Assembly (NCBI RefSeq): GCF_020829665.1
Contig: NZ_JAIVFT010000014.1
Coordinates: 1 to 64,000 of the forward strand
Direction: 5' to 3'
From: Nostoc sp. CHAB 5824
Lineage (GTDB): Bacteria > Cyanobacteriota > Cyanobacteriia > Cyanobacteriales > Nostocaceae
DNA length: 64,000 nucleotides
Every line of letters begins with the position of its first letter. The first letter of the stretch is position 1. Positions 41,946 to 50,540 of the stretch are shown in pieces. Below the pieces are notes generated by a model that saw only the letters and a program-made list of their open reading frames with translations, did no database searches and was not told the DNA's origin. The position numbers and the translations under genes are program-made.

Positions 41946-43764
41946 GGCTATTGAGAAAACACCCCGTAAATTCCCTCTTCGTATCACCTTGGTAGTACCT
42001 TTTGTGCTGCAAATTTTAACTGCCGTTGGACTGATAGGCTATCTCTCCCTCCGTAATGGACAGCGATCGGTTGATAATTTAGCCAATCAGTTGAACAGCG
42101 AGATTGGTAAGCGGATTGAACAGGGGGTTTTAAACTACCTTGAAGAACCCCATCATCTCATTGATGCAACCTACTCAGCCATTCAAAGTAGCAATTTAAA
42201 TCCGCAGGATTTTGAAGCATTGGGACGTTATCTTTGGCAAATTGTTCATCAGCAAAGGTTGATCGACTATTTTTACTATGGCAACGAGCAAGGGGAGTTT
42301 ATTGGTGTTGAGCAAATGGAAGATGACACAGTTCAACTCAAAATTCGGACAGAGGCATTAGCACCAAACCGTAAAACCTATTTATTGAATGAGCAGGCAC
42401 AACCACAAAAACTCCTAAAATTATTAAAGTACGATCCTCGTTCCCGTCCCTGGTATGAGGCGGCGAAAGCAACAGGTAAGTCTACTTGGAGCAAAATTTA
42501 TGCATCATTTTCTCGCCATAACAATTCCTTAGAAATTTCTCCGGTAAAACCAGTTTATGACTCAAATGGAAAGCTGCTAGGGGTTCTATCTATCAATATG
42601 CGGTTAGTGCTGATTTCAGATTTTCTGAAAGATTTGTACATCAGCCCAAATGGACAAACTTTTATTATTGAGAGATCGGGTGATTTGATTGCAAGCTCGA
42701 CAGTTTCCCAGCCTTTTAAGATTGTGGGTAAAGGCGATAATAAAGAGATAGAGCGGCTTCCAGCGATTAAGAGTAGCAATGCTATAGTTCAAGGAATCAC
42801 CCAATCTTTGCAAAATCAGTTTGGTGGTTTCAATAACATCAATAAGCGACAGAATTTAAAACTTTTTGTGCATGGAGAACGGTATTACATTGAAGTAGTG
42901 CCGATTCAAGATGGGCGAGGAATTGATTGGTTAGCAGTGGTGATTGTTCCTGAAAATGATTTCATGGCACAAATCAATACCAATACCCAAAATACTATTT
43001 TACTATGTTTAGCAGCATTGGCCGTAGCGATCGCCATTGGTATCTATACTTCACGTTGGATCACTCATCCGATTCTGCGCGTTTCTCAGGCATCTAATGA
43101 ACTGGCTCAGGGCAACCTCGATCAGCAAATTGCACCCAGCCCGATTATTGAAATTGATACTTTGGCAGATTCTTTTAATGGCATGGCAGGACAATTGAAA
43201 AACTCCTTTGAAAGTCTGGAAGCCAAAAATGAAGAATTACGTATTGCCGAAGAAAACTACCGTAGCATCTTTGAAAACGCCCTCGAAGGTATCTTCCAAT
43301 CCTCACCAGAAGGACGATTTATCAATGTCAATCCGGCACTGGCAAAGATTTATGGTTATAACTCCCCTGCTGAGATGATAGAGAGCATCACAAACATTAG
43401 TGAGCAGCTTTATGTTGATCAAGAGAAACGCACTGAATTTAAAGAACTACTAAAAACACAAGGCACTGCGAAGAATTTTGAGTACCGTTCTTACTGCAAA
43501 GATAGTAGTATTATCTGGACACAAATTGATGCTCGGGCGGTGAAAAATAGTCAAGGGAAGGTGTTGTACTACGAGGGTATTGTACAGAATATCAGCGATC
43601 GCAAACGCCGGGAAGATGAATTGAGACGGCAATTAGAGGAATTAAAGATTGAAATTGACCATAATAAACGGGAAAAAGAAGTGGCAATGCTGACTGAAAG
43701 CAGCTATTTTCAGGAGGTGCAGCAAGAGATGGCAGAGGTGAACCTAGATGAATTTTGGAGTTAG
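41935..43764 (+). CDS. Cache-HAMP-PAS transmembrane receptor without catalytic output
   Basis: The 609-residue protein has a first membrane helix at about 17-38, an external double-Cache domain (about 45-345, with DPRSRPWYEAAKATGKSTWS typical of dCache ligand pockets), a second helix (NTILLCLAALAVAIAIGIYT) and a HAMP domain (WITHPILRVSQASNELAQGN). A PAS domain follows (SIFENALEGIFQSSPEGRFI to YYEGIVQNISDRKRRE). The end is a ~45-residue coiled coil running to EEVQ-like helices and NLDEFWS. There is no kinase, cyclase, GGDEF or methyl-accepting domain. It overlaps glsA by 11 bp. It may sense an extracellular amine or amino acid and signal through its tail to the ATPase; this is inference. Confidence 0.85.
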   Translation: MIGKAIEKTPRKFPLRITLVVPFVLQILTAVGLIGYLSLRNGQRSVDNLANQLNSEIGKRIEQGVLNYLEEPHHLIDATYSAIQSSNLNPQDFEALGRYLWQIVHQQRLIDYFYYGNEQGEFIGVEQMEDDTVQLKIRTEALAPNRKTYLLNEQAQPQKLLKLLKYDPRSRPWYEAAKATGKSTWSKIYASFSRHNNSLEISPVKPVYDSNGKLLGVLSINMRLVLISDFLKDLYISPNGQTFIIERSGDLIASSTVSQPFKIVGKGDNKEIERLPAIKSSNAIVQGITQSLQNQFGGFNNINKRQNLKLFVHGERYYIEVVPIQDGRGIDWLAVVIVPENDFMAQINTNTQNTILLCLAALAVAIAIGIYTSRWITHPILRVSQASNELAQGNLDQQIAPSPIIEIDTLADSFNGMAGQLKNSFESLEAKNEELRIAEENYRSIFENALEGIFQSSPEGRFINVNPALAKIYGYNSPAEMIESITNISEQLYVDQEKRTEFKELLKTQGTAKNFEYRSYCKDSSIIWTQIDARAVKNSQGKVLYYEGIVQNISDRKRREDELRRQLEELKIEIDHNKREKEVAMLTESSYFQEVQQEMAEVNLDEFWS

Positions 43765-43793
43765 CCCTGCTATAGAGGCGTTTCTGCCGAACG

Positions 43794-43947
43794 TTACAGC
43801 AGTTTGCAAGTAACTGAGGTACAAAATGTCATATATAAAAAGTTTCTATCTCCTACCTTCTGCGGCTCGACTGAGCGTTCGCCGTACGTCCTCCGCCTCA
43901 AAACCCGTAGCTTTCTTTGTACCTCATGCAAAAGAAAAGTGCTGTAT
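43794..43947. mobile_element. ~154-bp MITE with ~32-bp inverted ends
   Basis: The left end ACAGCAGTTTGCAAG...GAGGTACAAA and the reverse complement of the right end, ACAGCACTTTTCTTT...GAGGTACAAA, align over about 32 bp, with ACAGCA and GAGGTACAAA identical. There is no ORF inside. It lies between the receptor gene and the glycerophosphodiesterase fragment and may mark the border of an inserted block. Confidence 0.7.
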
Positions 43948-43961
43948 ATACATAGGTGCTT

Positions 43962-44030
43962 GGCATTCATAAAAATTTGCTGGTTCCTAAAAACAGCACT
44001 GGTAAGTTGTTTTCAATTTTCACAAACTAG
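43962..44030 (+). pseudogene. Fragment of a second glycerophosphodiesterase gene
   Basis: Twenty-three codons read GIHKNLLVPKNSTGKLF and then SIFTN-stop. The first 17 closely match GVHKNLLVPRDSNGKLL of the intact enzyme at 38876-39868, in the same orientation. Everything else of the paralogue is gone. It overlaps the end of the convergent methyltransferase gene by 11 bp. Confidence 0.75.
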
Positions 44031-44715
44031 TCATCACCTGAGCCAATTGATTAGATAAATCAACTACAGAATCTTGGCATTTGTTAAATAAAACGCCAGC
44101 TAAAAAATAATAATTGCCAGAATAAAATGCCATGTTGTTTTTTTGGAGTTCTTCTATGTGTTTCTTTACCTTGGGATCAGAGCTATAGTAGCCGAACTGC
44201 AAAGGTAATACCATAAAATTCTGAACACAATAACCATTTTGTTTTGCTAGATTTAGAGTACTTGTTGGATTAGAAAAGCTAGATATTAAAACCAACACAT
44301 TTTCATAACCTAACGATAAAAGATCGTTGGTAACTGTGGCTCCATCTACACCCCCAAATAAGAGTGGCATATAAATATCATTATCTGGTGCGGGAAGATA
44401 TGGCGGATTGGCTACAAGATACTCGGCATCGCGTTGAGAAGAATTAAACAAACATGAATTATGAATTATGTATTTATTAGTGAGATTATATTCATCAATG
44501 GTTGAATTTGCGACTTTCCATGCAGAAGTATTTAATTCAAATCCCTGGATTACGCCATCAAACTTGTTTTTCAATAAAGAATTAATTACAGGGCTACCAT
44601 CTCCTGAGCCAAACTCCACAATAGATTCATAGTTTTTGCAATTTCGGATCACAAAACTGTCTAAGCAGTTTGAGTAGAAATTAGATTCTTCGGGGCAAAA
44701 AAAGATGTCTTTCAT
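44020..44715 (-). CDS. SAM-dependent methyltransferase (NPPY type)
   Basis: A 231-residue class I methyltransferase: motif I VEFGSGDGSPVINSLL, an acidic residue in QGFELNTSA (motif II) and the catalytic motif VANPPYLPAPD. NPPY is shared by N6-adenine DNA/RNA methyltransferases and by HemK/PrmC glutamine methyltransferases. The start MKDIFFCPEESNFYSN and the small size argue against PrmC itself. The substrate is therefore open. It is AT-rich, transcribed alone and convergent with the receptor operon. Confidence 0.78.
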   Translation of the reverse strand: MKDIFFCPEESNFYSNCLDSFVIRNCKNYESIVEFGSGDGSPVINSLLKNKFDGVIQGFELNTSAWKVANSTIDEYNLTNKYIIHNSCLFNSSQRDAEYLVANPPYLPAPDNDIYMPLLFGGVDGATVTNDLLSLGYENVLVLISSFSNPTSTLNLAKQNGYCVQNFMVLPLQFGYYSSDPKVKKHIEELQKNNMAFYSGNYYFLAGVLFNKCQDSVVDLSNQLAQVMTSL

Positions 44716-44918
44716 TTGACTTCACTTCAAGGTGTAAGGTATAATCAATGTAATAAGAGGTTATTTATTACCTTAATATTAAGACAATAAATAACTGTTC
44801 CTTTAGTAAAGAAATCCTCACTAAAGAAATTCGGTTGTAGGTGGATTAGCAATAGAATGAGTTAGAAACATCAATTAGAAACGCCAAAAAAAATCTGCCA
44901 TTTTTAATGTCTAATTTT

Positions 44919-46043
44919 TTAGATTTCTTGGTTGAGTAAGGCAGATTGTTTTGCTTCGCGTATTGATCGCACAACAGCACTGCCTGCGCGATCGCTCAGG
45001 AGTTTCTGCTGGTCATACCCAAGCACTAATTCCCATGCATCATGGGGATATCGTTCTGCTAATGGCAAAGCCACATCATCTAACATCCAACGGCCGTGGC
45101 GTTCATCTTCCCTGATGTGTAGTTCCCAATAACCCACCGCTACTTCTGAGAGTCCGAGTCGTTGTGCCGCCACCATATAATTTTTGTAAACCGCAGGGCC
45201 AGCCACTTCAAAATAGGTCAATCCGCCGCTATAACGTAGGAAATAGCGTTTGCGCTCAGTCACCAGAAAGTTATGATTGGTAGAAGCCAAAACTTCCCAA
45301 GGTACTAAATCCAAATACGCCTCTGGTTGAGTGTTCATTCCAAATTCAGCAAGCATTTGGGCAAAAAATGTCGAGTGCTTGCGAGATAAACGACCATTGC
45401 CGTATTCTTCTATTAGTACTCGCATCAGCGTACACTGCACTTCATTAGCAACACCACCCAAAATTCGGGAAAGATGACTAGCTTCAACCAAGCCATCAAA
45501 GGAGCCGATCGCTAGCAGGTGACGATAACCAGCTTCAGTCATTTCTTCACGAATGTAGCGACTACTGTCCGATAAAGACGGATTTAAATCGGTAGATGCA
45601 CGCTCACTTAAAGCTTGTTTTATATCTAATTGTTGCAGTGCGGCCACCTCGATTTGTGCCAGTTCCCACTTTTGCCAAGCAGCTTCAATCTGGTCACGAC
45701 ATGAGCACAAGTAAAGCGATCGCTCATTGGTATAGTGCCGCAAATCGTCGTACCAAAACAGCTTTAATCGGTTAATTCGATAAAGTATCCGCTGGAGAAA
45801 ACGGTGAGCCTGTTCATCCGAGCGATCGTTTTTATAGGCCCCGCGAATTGCCCTTGAGAGAGCCTGTTCAAACTCGCTAGCTATTGCAGGTTTTACATCT
45901 AGTTGATGATCCAAATCCTCCATTGCTAGGAGTTCTATAAATTGCTCCTCAGCATGGTCGTAGTTAGTAATTGTTCTTTCTTCTGTTTGCGTACTCTTTT
46001 TCGCAGCCCCAGCCTTAGGAAATATAACTAAATTGCTTTGCAT
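44919..46043 (-). CDS. Haem-oxygenase-like iron-containing redox protein
   Basis: From the ATG at 46043 (MQSNLVIFPKAGAAKKSTQT) the protein has 374 residues; a longer frame exists but includes poor sequence. It belongs to the Haem_oxygenas_2/HDO-like helical family. Helices include LMRVLIEEYGNGRLSRKHSTFFAQML, with a Glu/His pair, and VAVGYWELHIREDERHGRWML, with the ExHxxxDxxH pattern, which would bind a di-iron centre. Relatives perform oxidations or C-C cleavages in natural-product or fatty-acid metabolism. The substrate is unknown and no biosynthetic neighbour is visible. Confidence 0.75.
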   Translation of the reverse strand: MQSNLVIFPKAGAAKKSTQTEERTITNYDHAEEQFIELLAMEDLDHQLDVKPAIASEFEQALSRAIRGAYKNDRSDEQAHRFLQRILYRINRLKLFWYDDLRHYTNERSLYLCSCRDQIEAAWQKWELAQIEVAALQQLDIKQALSERASTDLNPSLSDSSRYIREEMTEAGYRHLLAIGSFDGLVEASHLSRILGGVANEVQCTLMRVLIEEYGNGRLSRKHSTFFAQMLAEFGMNTQPEAYLDLVPWEVLASTNHNFLVTERKRYFLRYSGGLTYFEVAGPAVYKNYMVAAQRLGLSEVAVGYWELHIREDERHGRWMLDDVALPLAERYPHDAWELVLGYDQQKLLSDRAGSAVVRSIREAKQSALLNQEI

Positions 46044-46226
46044 GGAATCTTCGGTAGCATTGGAAAAGTGAGAAATTAGTTGATCTCTAATACTTAACTT
46101 CCCACACGAGTAGCTTTCTGTACCTCTTTCCTTGGTTATATATAAAGAAAGATTAACTCTAGAGGAACGAAAAAAGGGGCATTGGGCATGGATCAATAGT
46201 TCTGCTCCCCCTGCCTCCCCTACTCC

Positions 46227-48065
46227 CTACGGCGCTTCCTTCTGTTGCTCAATCTCCTTACTTGGCGGAATCTCTTCAAGAGGAATCAGCGCTTCGATTA
46301 CCGACTTCACAATTGGGGCGGCGACAGTAGAACCATAAGCACTTTCTCCTTTTGGCTCATCCACCAGTGCAAACACTACATACCGAGGAGATTCCACAGG
46401 TAAAATAGCCACAAAGCTGGTCATTCTAGCACCCTTGATGTAGCCACCATTCGGACTAGCTTTTTGGGCTGTACCAGTTTTACCAGCAATGCGATATCCC
46501 GGAATTTGTGACGCCTTCCCGCTACCTTCATTAACAACAGTTTCCATCATTTCCACAACCTTTTGGGCGGTTGCGGCTGAGAAAATTTGGCGTGGGATGG
46601 AGCGAGTGGGTGAATCATGCATCTGCCCTTTGGTATCAATCAGACCCCGCACTACATGAGGTGTTACCAACTTACCGCCATTGGCTAAAGCACCGTGCAT
46701 TTGCACTAGCTGTAACGGTGTCATGGAAAAGCCTTGTCCAAAGGAAGTAGTAGCTGGTTCAATTGGCGAAGCAATAAATTCTTCTTGACTTTTGAGCCGG
46801 CCGCCAACTTCAAAAGGTAAATCTGTATCAACTTTTTGTCCTAGCCCCAAGCGTTCTAGCCAGTTGTAGTAGATTGAAGGCTTTAAGCGTTGGATAATTT
46901 GCACCATGCCAATGTTGCTGGAATATTGCAAAATCTGAGCGATGCTGATTCGCCCATTACCATTATTCATCGCATTTTTAATGGTGTAATTAGCGACTCG
47001 AATAGAACCAGAGTCATTAAACATATCATCTGGTTTGATGACACCATTTTCCAGAGCGATCGCCACATTCAAAGGCTTAAAAGTCGATCCCGGTTCATAG
47101 AGATCCGCCACCGTCCAGTTTTTAAATAGCGAAATATTAGCTTTAGCGTATTGATTAGGGTTATAAGTGGGCTGAGAAACGAGAGCGAGTAAGGAACCGT
47201 CCAACGCATCCATCACAATTACCGCCCCACGTTTGGCGTCAAACTTCTCCATCTGTTGTTTGAGCGCAACGCGGGCAATTCGTTGTAGACGGCTATCAAT
47301 AGTGAGTTGCAGCCGCAAATCATCAAAATGTAAAAAACCTTCGGGTGCATGATCAGGCATCATCGCCCCATTACCCGACCGACTAAGCCGCACCGTTTGC
47401 ACAGGACGTTCTAGCAACTTTTCTTGAGAGTATTCCACACCTGCTTGACCACGACGGTCAATATTCACATAGCCCACCACGTCAGAAACCAAATCATCTG
47501 GCGGATAAAACCGGGAGTATTTTTGAATTAACTCCAAACCATTTAAGCGCAAAGAAGTCACGCGATCAATAATTTCTTCGGGTAGAGCTGGGGCAAGTAT
47601 AATTCCGCTTCTTTTGCTTTGAAAAGTTTTCACCAATTCAGCAGTATCTTTTGCCAATATTGGGGCAAGTTGCGTTGCTATCTCTTCATTAGACTTATCA
47701 AATAGCTTGGGATGAGCGTACAAAGTATATACAGGACGGTCAATCGCTAAAAGATTACTATTGCGATCTACCACCGGGCGACGGGGCATAAAAGGTCGCA
47801 AATTCACCATTTGCTGGTTTCGTGCCTGCTGGGTTAACTTTGACCCCCGGACAATTTGCAGCTTATACAAATTGACACCCAACCCGAACCCTGCTGCCAT
47901 TAATACACCCCATACTATAAACAGTCGGGATTTGGTGTTAGATGTTTGGTTTTGGATATTAGAGGCAAGTGTCCCCAACAACCCTTGTTTAGAACCCTTC
48001 TGTCGCCTTTTGAGTGCTGGATTGCGAAACTTTCTGAATTTTGTTCTGCTTGGTGACTTCTGCAT
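46227..48065 (-). CDS. ftsI: Division-specific peptidoglycan transpeptidase FtsI (PBP3)
   Basis: A class B penicillin-binding protein that crosslinks septal peptidoglycan. From the ATG at 48065 (MQKSPSRTKFRKFRNPALKR) it has 612 residues; the 14 upstream codons derive from repeat DNA. It has a basic cytoplasmic N-terminus, one membrane helix (LFIVWGVLMAAGFGLGVNLY), the dimerisation domain (RRPVVDRNSNLLAIDRPVY) and a transpeptidase domain with catalytic EPGSTFKPL (SxxK), YSSNIGM (SxN) and AGKTGTAQ (KTG). The small single-span gene 90 bp upstream probably encodes its division partner. Confidence 0.94.
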   Translation of the reverse strand: MQKSPSRTKFRKFRNPALKRRQKGSKQGLLGTLASNIQNQTSNTKSRLFIVWGVLMAAGFGLGVNLYKLQIVRGSKLTQQARNQQMVNLRPFMPRRPVVDRNSNLLAIDRPVYTLYAHPKLFDKSNEEIATQLAPILAKDTAELVKTFQSKRSGIILAPALPEEIIDRVTSLRLNGLELIQKYSRFYPPDDLVSDVVGYVNIDRRGQAGVEYSQEKLLERPVQTVRLSRSGNGAMMPDHAPEGFLHFDDLRLQLTIDSRLQRIARVALKQQMEKFDAKRGAVIVMDALDGSLLALVSQPTYNPNQYAKANISLFKNWTVADLYEPGSTFKPLNVAIALENGVIKPDDMFNDSGSIRVANYTIKNAMNNGNGRISIAQILQYSSNIGMVQIIQRLKPSIYYNWLERLGLGQKVDTDLPFEVGGRLKSQEEFIASPIEPATTSFGQGFSMTPLQLVQMHGALANGGKLVTPHVVRGLIDTKGQMHDSPTRSIPRQIFSAATAQKVVEMMETVVNEGSGKASQIPGYRIAGKTGTAQKASPNGGYIKGARMTSFVAILPVESPRYVVFALVDEPKGESAYGSTVAAPIVKSVIEALIPLEEIPPSKEIEQQKEAP

Positions 48066-48155
48066 TGGGTTCGTGCTTTGTCCTTTGTCTTTTGTTATTT
48101 GCCACAAGTCTGAGTCCCAATGACAAATGACTAATGACTAATGACTCTTAGGATA

Positions 48156-48854
48156 TTAATATCCCAGTGGCGATAGTGTTTGCTGTTGTGTTTCAGAATT
48201 CGGTGTTGTATTAGACGATGCTGGCTTAGGACTATGAGATGCTGGAGGCAAGAAAATCATCCCTTGAGGAGTCGGCGATACCAGATTTGCTGTTGATTCT
48301 TCTGCGTCCTTAGCCATTTTATTTATCAGGGTTGCGTTGGTTGTCGTCAACAGCCGCTCATGACGTTGGAGGTTTTGCAGTCTGCGATATGACTTACTCC
48401 AAAGCTCTTGGGAATATACTGTCCAGCCATAAACCGCAAGTGTCGATGCTACTAACAAGAACGCCAAAACTGTCGAATAACGATGAAAAGTGTATAAGCG
48501 CAGCAACCACAAAGGTGCTGCTCCAGAATTAGGCATTATGGGAAGGTGAAGAAAACCTACTCCCGAAATTTTCTGGTTAGCACTCGATTGTTCATTGAGA
48601 TTTGGCATTTGTTGTCTACTTGAGTGTTTCACCGATTTCGGTATAATTGCCTCATTTGTGCGAGAAACCGCTAAATTCTTCGAGGAACGCTGTCGTCTTT
48701 GAGAGGATACTGGTGTAGCTTGGGCAGCGATACCAGAAGCGCTCTGTGCTGCCGACTCCAGAGGCGCAGAGCGTCGCCTTCCTAAAGAAAGGAGAGAATC
48801 TCGCCGGAACCAAGTACCCCTTGTAGAAACAGCAGATTTACGCGCAACTACCAT
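48156..48854 (-). CDS. FtsL-like single-span membrane protein upstream of ftsI
   Basis: The 232-residue protein has a long basic, Ser/Gln-rich cytoplasmic region (1-125), one membrane helix (TVLAFLLVASTLAVYGWTVY, about 128-147), a short coiled coil (LWSKSYRRLQNLQRHERLLTTTNATLINKM-like, about 150-183) and a Pro/Ser-rich tail. This bitopic layout directly upstream of ftsI is how FtsL is placed in most bacteria. I infer it is the cyanobacterial FtsL analogue acting in the divisome. Sequence similarity to FtsL is not directly evident. Confidence 0.6.
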   Translation of the reverse strand: MVVARKSAVSTRGTWFRRDSLLSLGRRRSAPLESAAQSASGIAAQATPVSSQRRQRSSKNLAVSRTNEAIIPKSVKHSSRQQMPNLNEQSSANQKISGVGFLHLPIMPNSGAAPLWLLRLYTFHRYSTVLAFLLVASTLAVYGWTVYSQELWSKSYRRLQNLQRHERLLTTTNATLINKMAKDAEESTANLVSPTPQGMIFLPPASHSPKPASSNTTPNSETQQQTLSPLGY

Positions 48855-49136
48855 AAATTTTTTTAGATGAGAAATACTGTACTTTAGATTGATTGTCTTA
48901 ATTGTCTGTTTTTGCTTAGGTTAAAATTGCCTTCTGTGCAACAAGCACACATAACAGACTACACCCTTTTAACTGTTCTGATAGGTAGCTGTACCAATGT
49001 TTGCATCCTCTAGATATTGCAATTTTGCAATCAGCCATTAGCAACTGGACAGCTTGCCCTTTAGATATCGCACCTAAAGTATGGCAACGCCGGGTAGCAA
49101 GGTGCAATACTCCGTGAAAAAAATAAAATTTTTTGC
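48855..49136. other. Intergenic region upstream of FtsL-like gene
   Basis: No coding region is supported. The DNA is moderately AT-rich and must contain the promoter of the ftsL-like/ftsI unit on the minus strand. It also lies upstream of the candidate small RNA on the plus strand. Confidence 0.3.
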
Positions 49137-49147
49137 TATGATAGCTC

Positions 49148-49260
49148 GGTTCGCTAAAAAATTTGGGAATCTCTGTTTTGCTCCTGAGTTAAGAGAAACT
49201 AATCAGATGGCTGTATGATACCTAATCCGAAAAAGAATAGCCCAAAGGATTGTTTTTTTT
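49148..49260 (+). ncRNA. Candidate small RNA with promoter and terminator
   Basis: An extended -10 box TGCTATGAT (TATGAT at 49137-49142) is followed by about 110 nt without a start-to-stop frame of interest. It ends with AATCC (49224-49228) pairing to GGATT (49247-49251) and a run of eight T. The promoter-plus-terminator arrangement in an otherwise empty interval suggests a small transcript. It could also be a leader for the lipoprotein gene 100 bp downstream. Confidence 0.3.
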
Positions 49261-49360
49261 AAGTATGTAATCTCACAGTATTTAAAAAAAAAGCAATAAA
49301 TACGGTATCGTATTCAACAGGCGAAAAATTGTTCTAGCCACAATTGGTGAAAGAGGAGTT

Positions 49361-49558
49361 ATGAAAACAAAAATTTTTGGTTTGGCTGTAATCTTAAGTC
49401 TGGCTGCAATTCTCGGAGCCTGTGAAGGCGGTGGTGATGGTGGTGGTACTACTAGTACTCCAGCTGCTACAGGTGAACCAACTGATGCACCTGCTGCTAC
49501 ACCTGCTGCTACTATACCAGCTACTCCCGCAGCTACTGCCACTGCTACTCCTAAATAA
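49361..49558 (+). CDS. Small Ala/Thr/Pro-rich lipoprotein
   Basis: A 65-residue protein with a type II (lipoprotein) signal, MKTKIFGLAVILSLAAILGA then Cys21. The mature peptide is Gly-rich (EGGGDGGGTTS) and then an Ala/Thr/Pro tail (PAATPAATIPATPAATATAT). A clear ribosome site AGAGGAG precedes the ATG. It would be anchored in a membrane with a flexible extension. No family is recognised. Such tails are typical of low-complexity surface or spacer proteins, and the function is unknown. Confidence 0.7.
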   Translation: MKTKIFGLAVILSLAAILGACEGGGDGGGTTSTPAATGEPTDAPAATPAATIPATPAATATATPK

Positions 49559-49724
49559 GGCATCAATCAGCTCTAGTTTAAATTATGCCCAAAACAACTT
49601 AGTAATAACGCTCGTCACCACATAGCTTGAATTAATTAGGTTCACGTAAAAACCTGCATTTTTCTGTTGGTGTATCAGAGCCTAGAGTTTGCTCAAATAT
49701 TAGCTAAGTAGGGCAGTTAGTAAA

Positions 49725-49860
49725 GGACACTGGTTATGAGGCTTACCTCCTCAACCAAGTGTCCGCCTGAAATTCTCGCCTGACCGAACCTTATTCCAAG
49801 TCGAAGGGAGTTGAGTTCTGTAAATCTAAGCCATCTCGTTTAGTGTTTGGAATGGCTTAG
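49725..49860. ncRNA. Candidate structured RNA region with two strong hairpins
   Basis: GGACACT-GGTT (49725-49735) pairs with AACC and AGTGTCC (49753-49764), and CTAAGCCAT (49826-49834) pairs perfectly with ATGGCTTAG (49852-49860). Both lie in a 580-bp gene-free interval downstream of the lipoprotein gene. I cannot assign them to a known RNA family, and a decayed mobile element is the main alternative. Confidence 0.3.
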
Positions 49861-50006
49861 ACTCCTGAGTTTTGAGAGGGCAAAACAATTCATCGCGATC
49901 GCTGGCAATTGTTCAAGAGCATTCCCTGTAGTCTATTCCGTATCAGAAGAGACCTGGTAATGTCCCTTGATATTGCCAGATTTTTATTGGAAAAATTTGT
50001 AACTAA

Positions 50007-50132
50007 TAAGCTGTCGCCCATCTAAACTTGCACATTTTTTTGTGTTGACTGCTGACTGTTGACTGTTAACTGTCAGCAGTCAACAAACCTCATGAGTTAT
50101 TGTGTAATTTAAAGACGTAATAGCTTATCTAG
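50007..50132. repeat. Dispersed hairpin element, copy 2
   Basis: Related to 38691-38790. Here the centre is a perfect 14-bp inverted repeat, TGTTGACTGCTGAC...GTCAGCAGTCAACA, enclosing more ACTGTTG-type heptamers. The outer ends ATAAGCT and AGCTTAT are inverted repeats, so this copy may show the complete element. Confidence 0.75.
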
Positions 50133-50200
50133 TTTACGAATTGGGCATGGGGTGTGGGAAAAACAAATTTTCATCCTGCGTTGTGAACGCAGTTCCAGAG

Positions 50201-50533
50201 ATGGGGAGAGCTAAAGCGATAAAGGAAGTAAAATTACTGCTCTTAATTGTGATTAGCGCAACGTTAGTTCTTTTAAGTAGCTATGGGGAATCGGCGGTAA
50301 TAGCATTACCACCACCAGAAGATACACCAGAAGAAATATTACGGACAAAGATTATCATAGAAGCGCGATCGCCTATAGATGGAAAATTCCTAACAGCTGC
50401 CGAATACATCCAAGTACAAGCGCAGCTCCAACTTGCCCCGCCCCCAAAACTAGACCCTAAAATTCGGGAACAGATTTTCTTGCTTCGCATACGTAAAACG
50501 TTACTTCAGTTTTTCCCATTTTTAAATTTTTGA
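50201..50533 (+). CDS. Hypothetical membrane-anchored or secreted protein
   Basis: From the ATG at 50201 (MGRAKAIKEVKLLLLIVISA) the product has 110 residues with a signal anchor (LLLLIVISATLVLLSSYGESAVIA). A short domain follows: PPPEDTPEEILRTKIIIEARSPIDGKFLTAAEYIQVQAQLQLAPPPKLDPKIREQIFLLRIRKTL. The phrase RTxIIxEARSPIDGKxLTAAEYxxLQ is a recurrent cyanobacterial signature that I recognise but cannot name. The longer upstream frame (ATG at 50141) adds 20 unconserved residues. It is monocistronic upstream of glgB. Confidence 0.65.
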   Translation: MGRAKAIKEVKLLLLIVISATLVLLSSYGESAVIALPPPEDTPEEILRTKIIIEARSPIDGKFLTAAEYIQVQAQLQLAPPPKLDPKIREQIFLLRIRKTLLQFFPFLNF

Positions 50534-50540
50534 GAAATTA

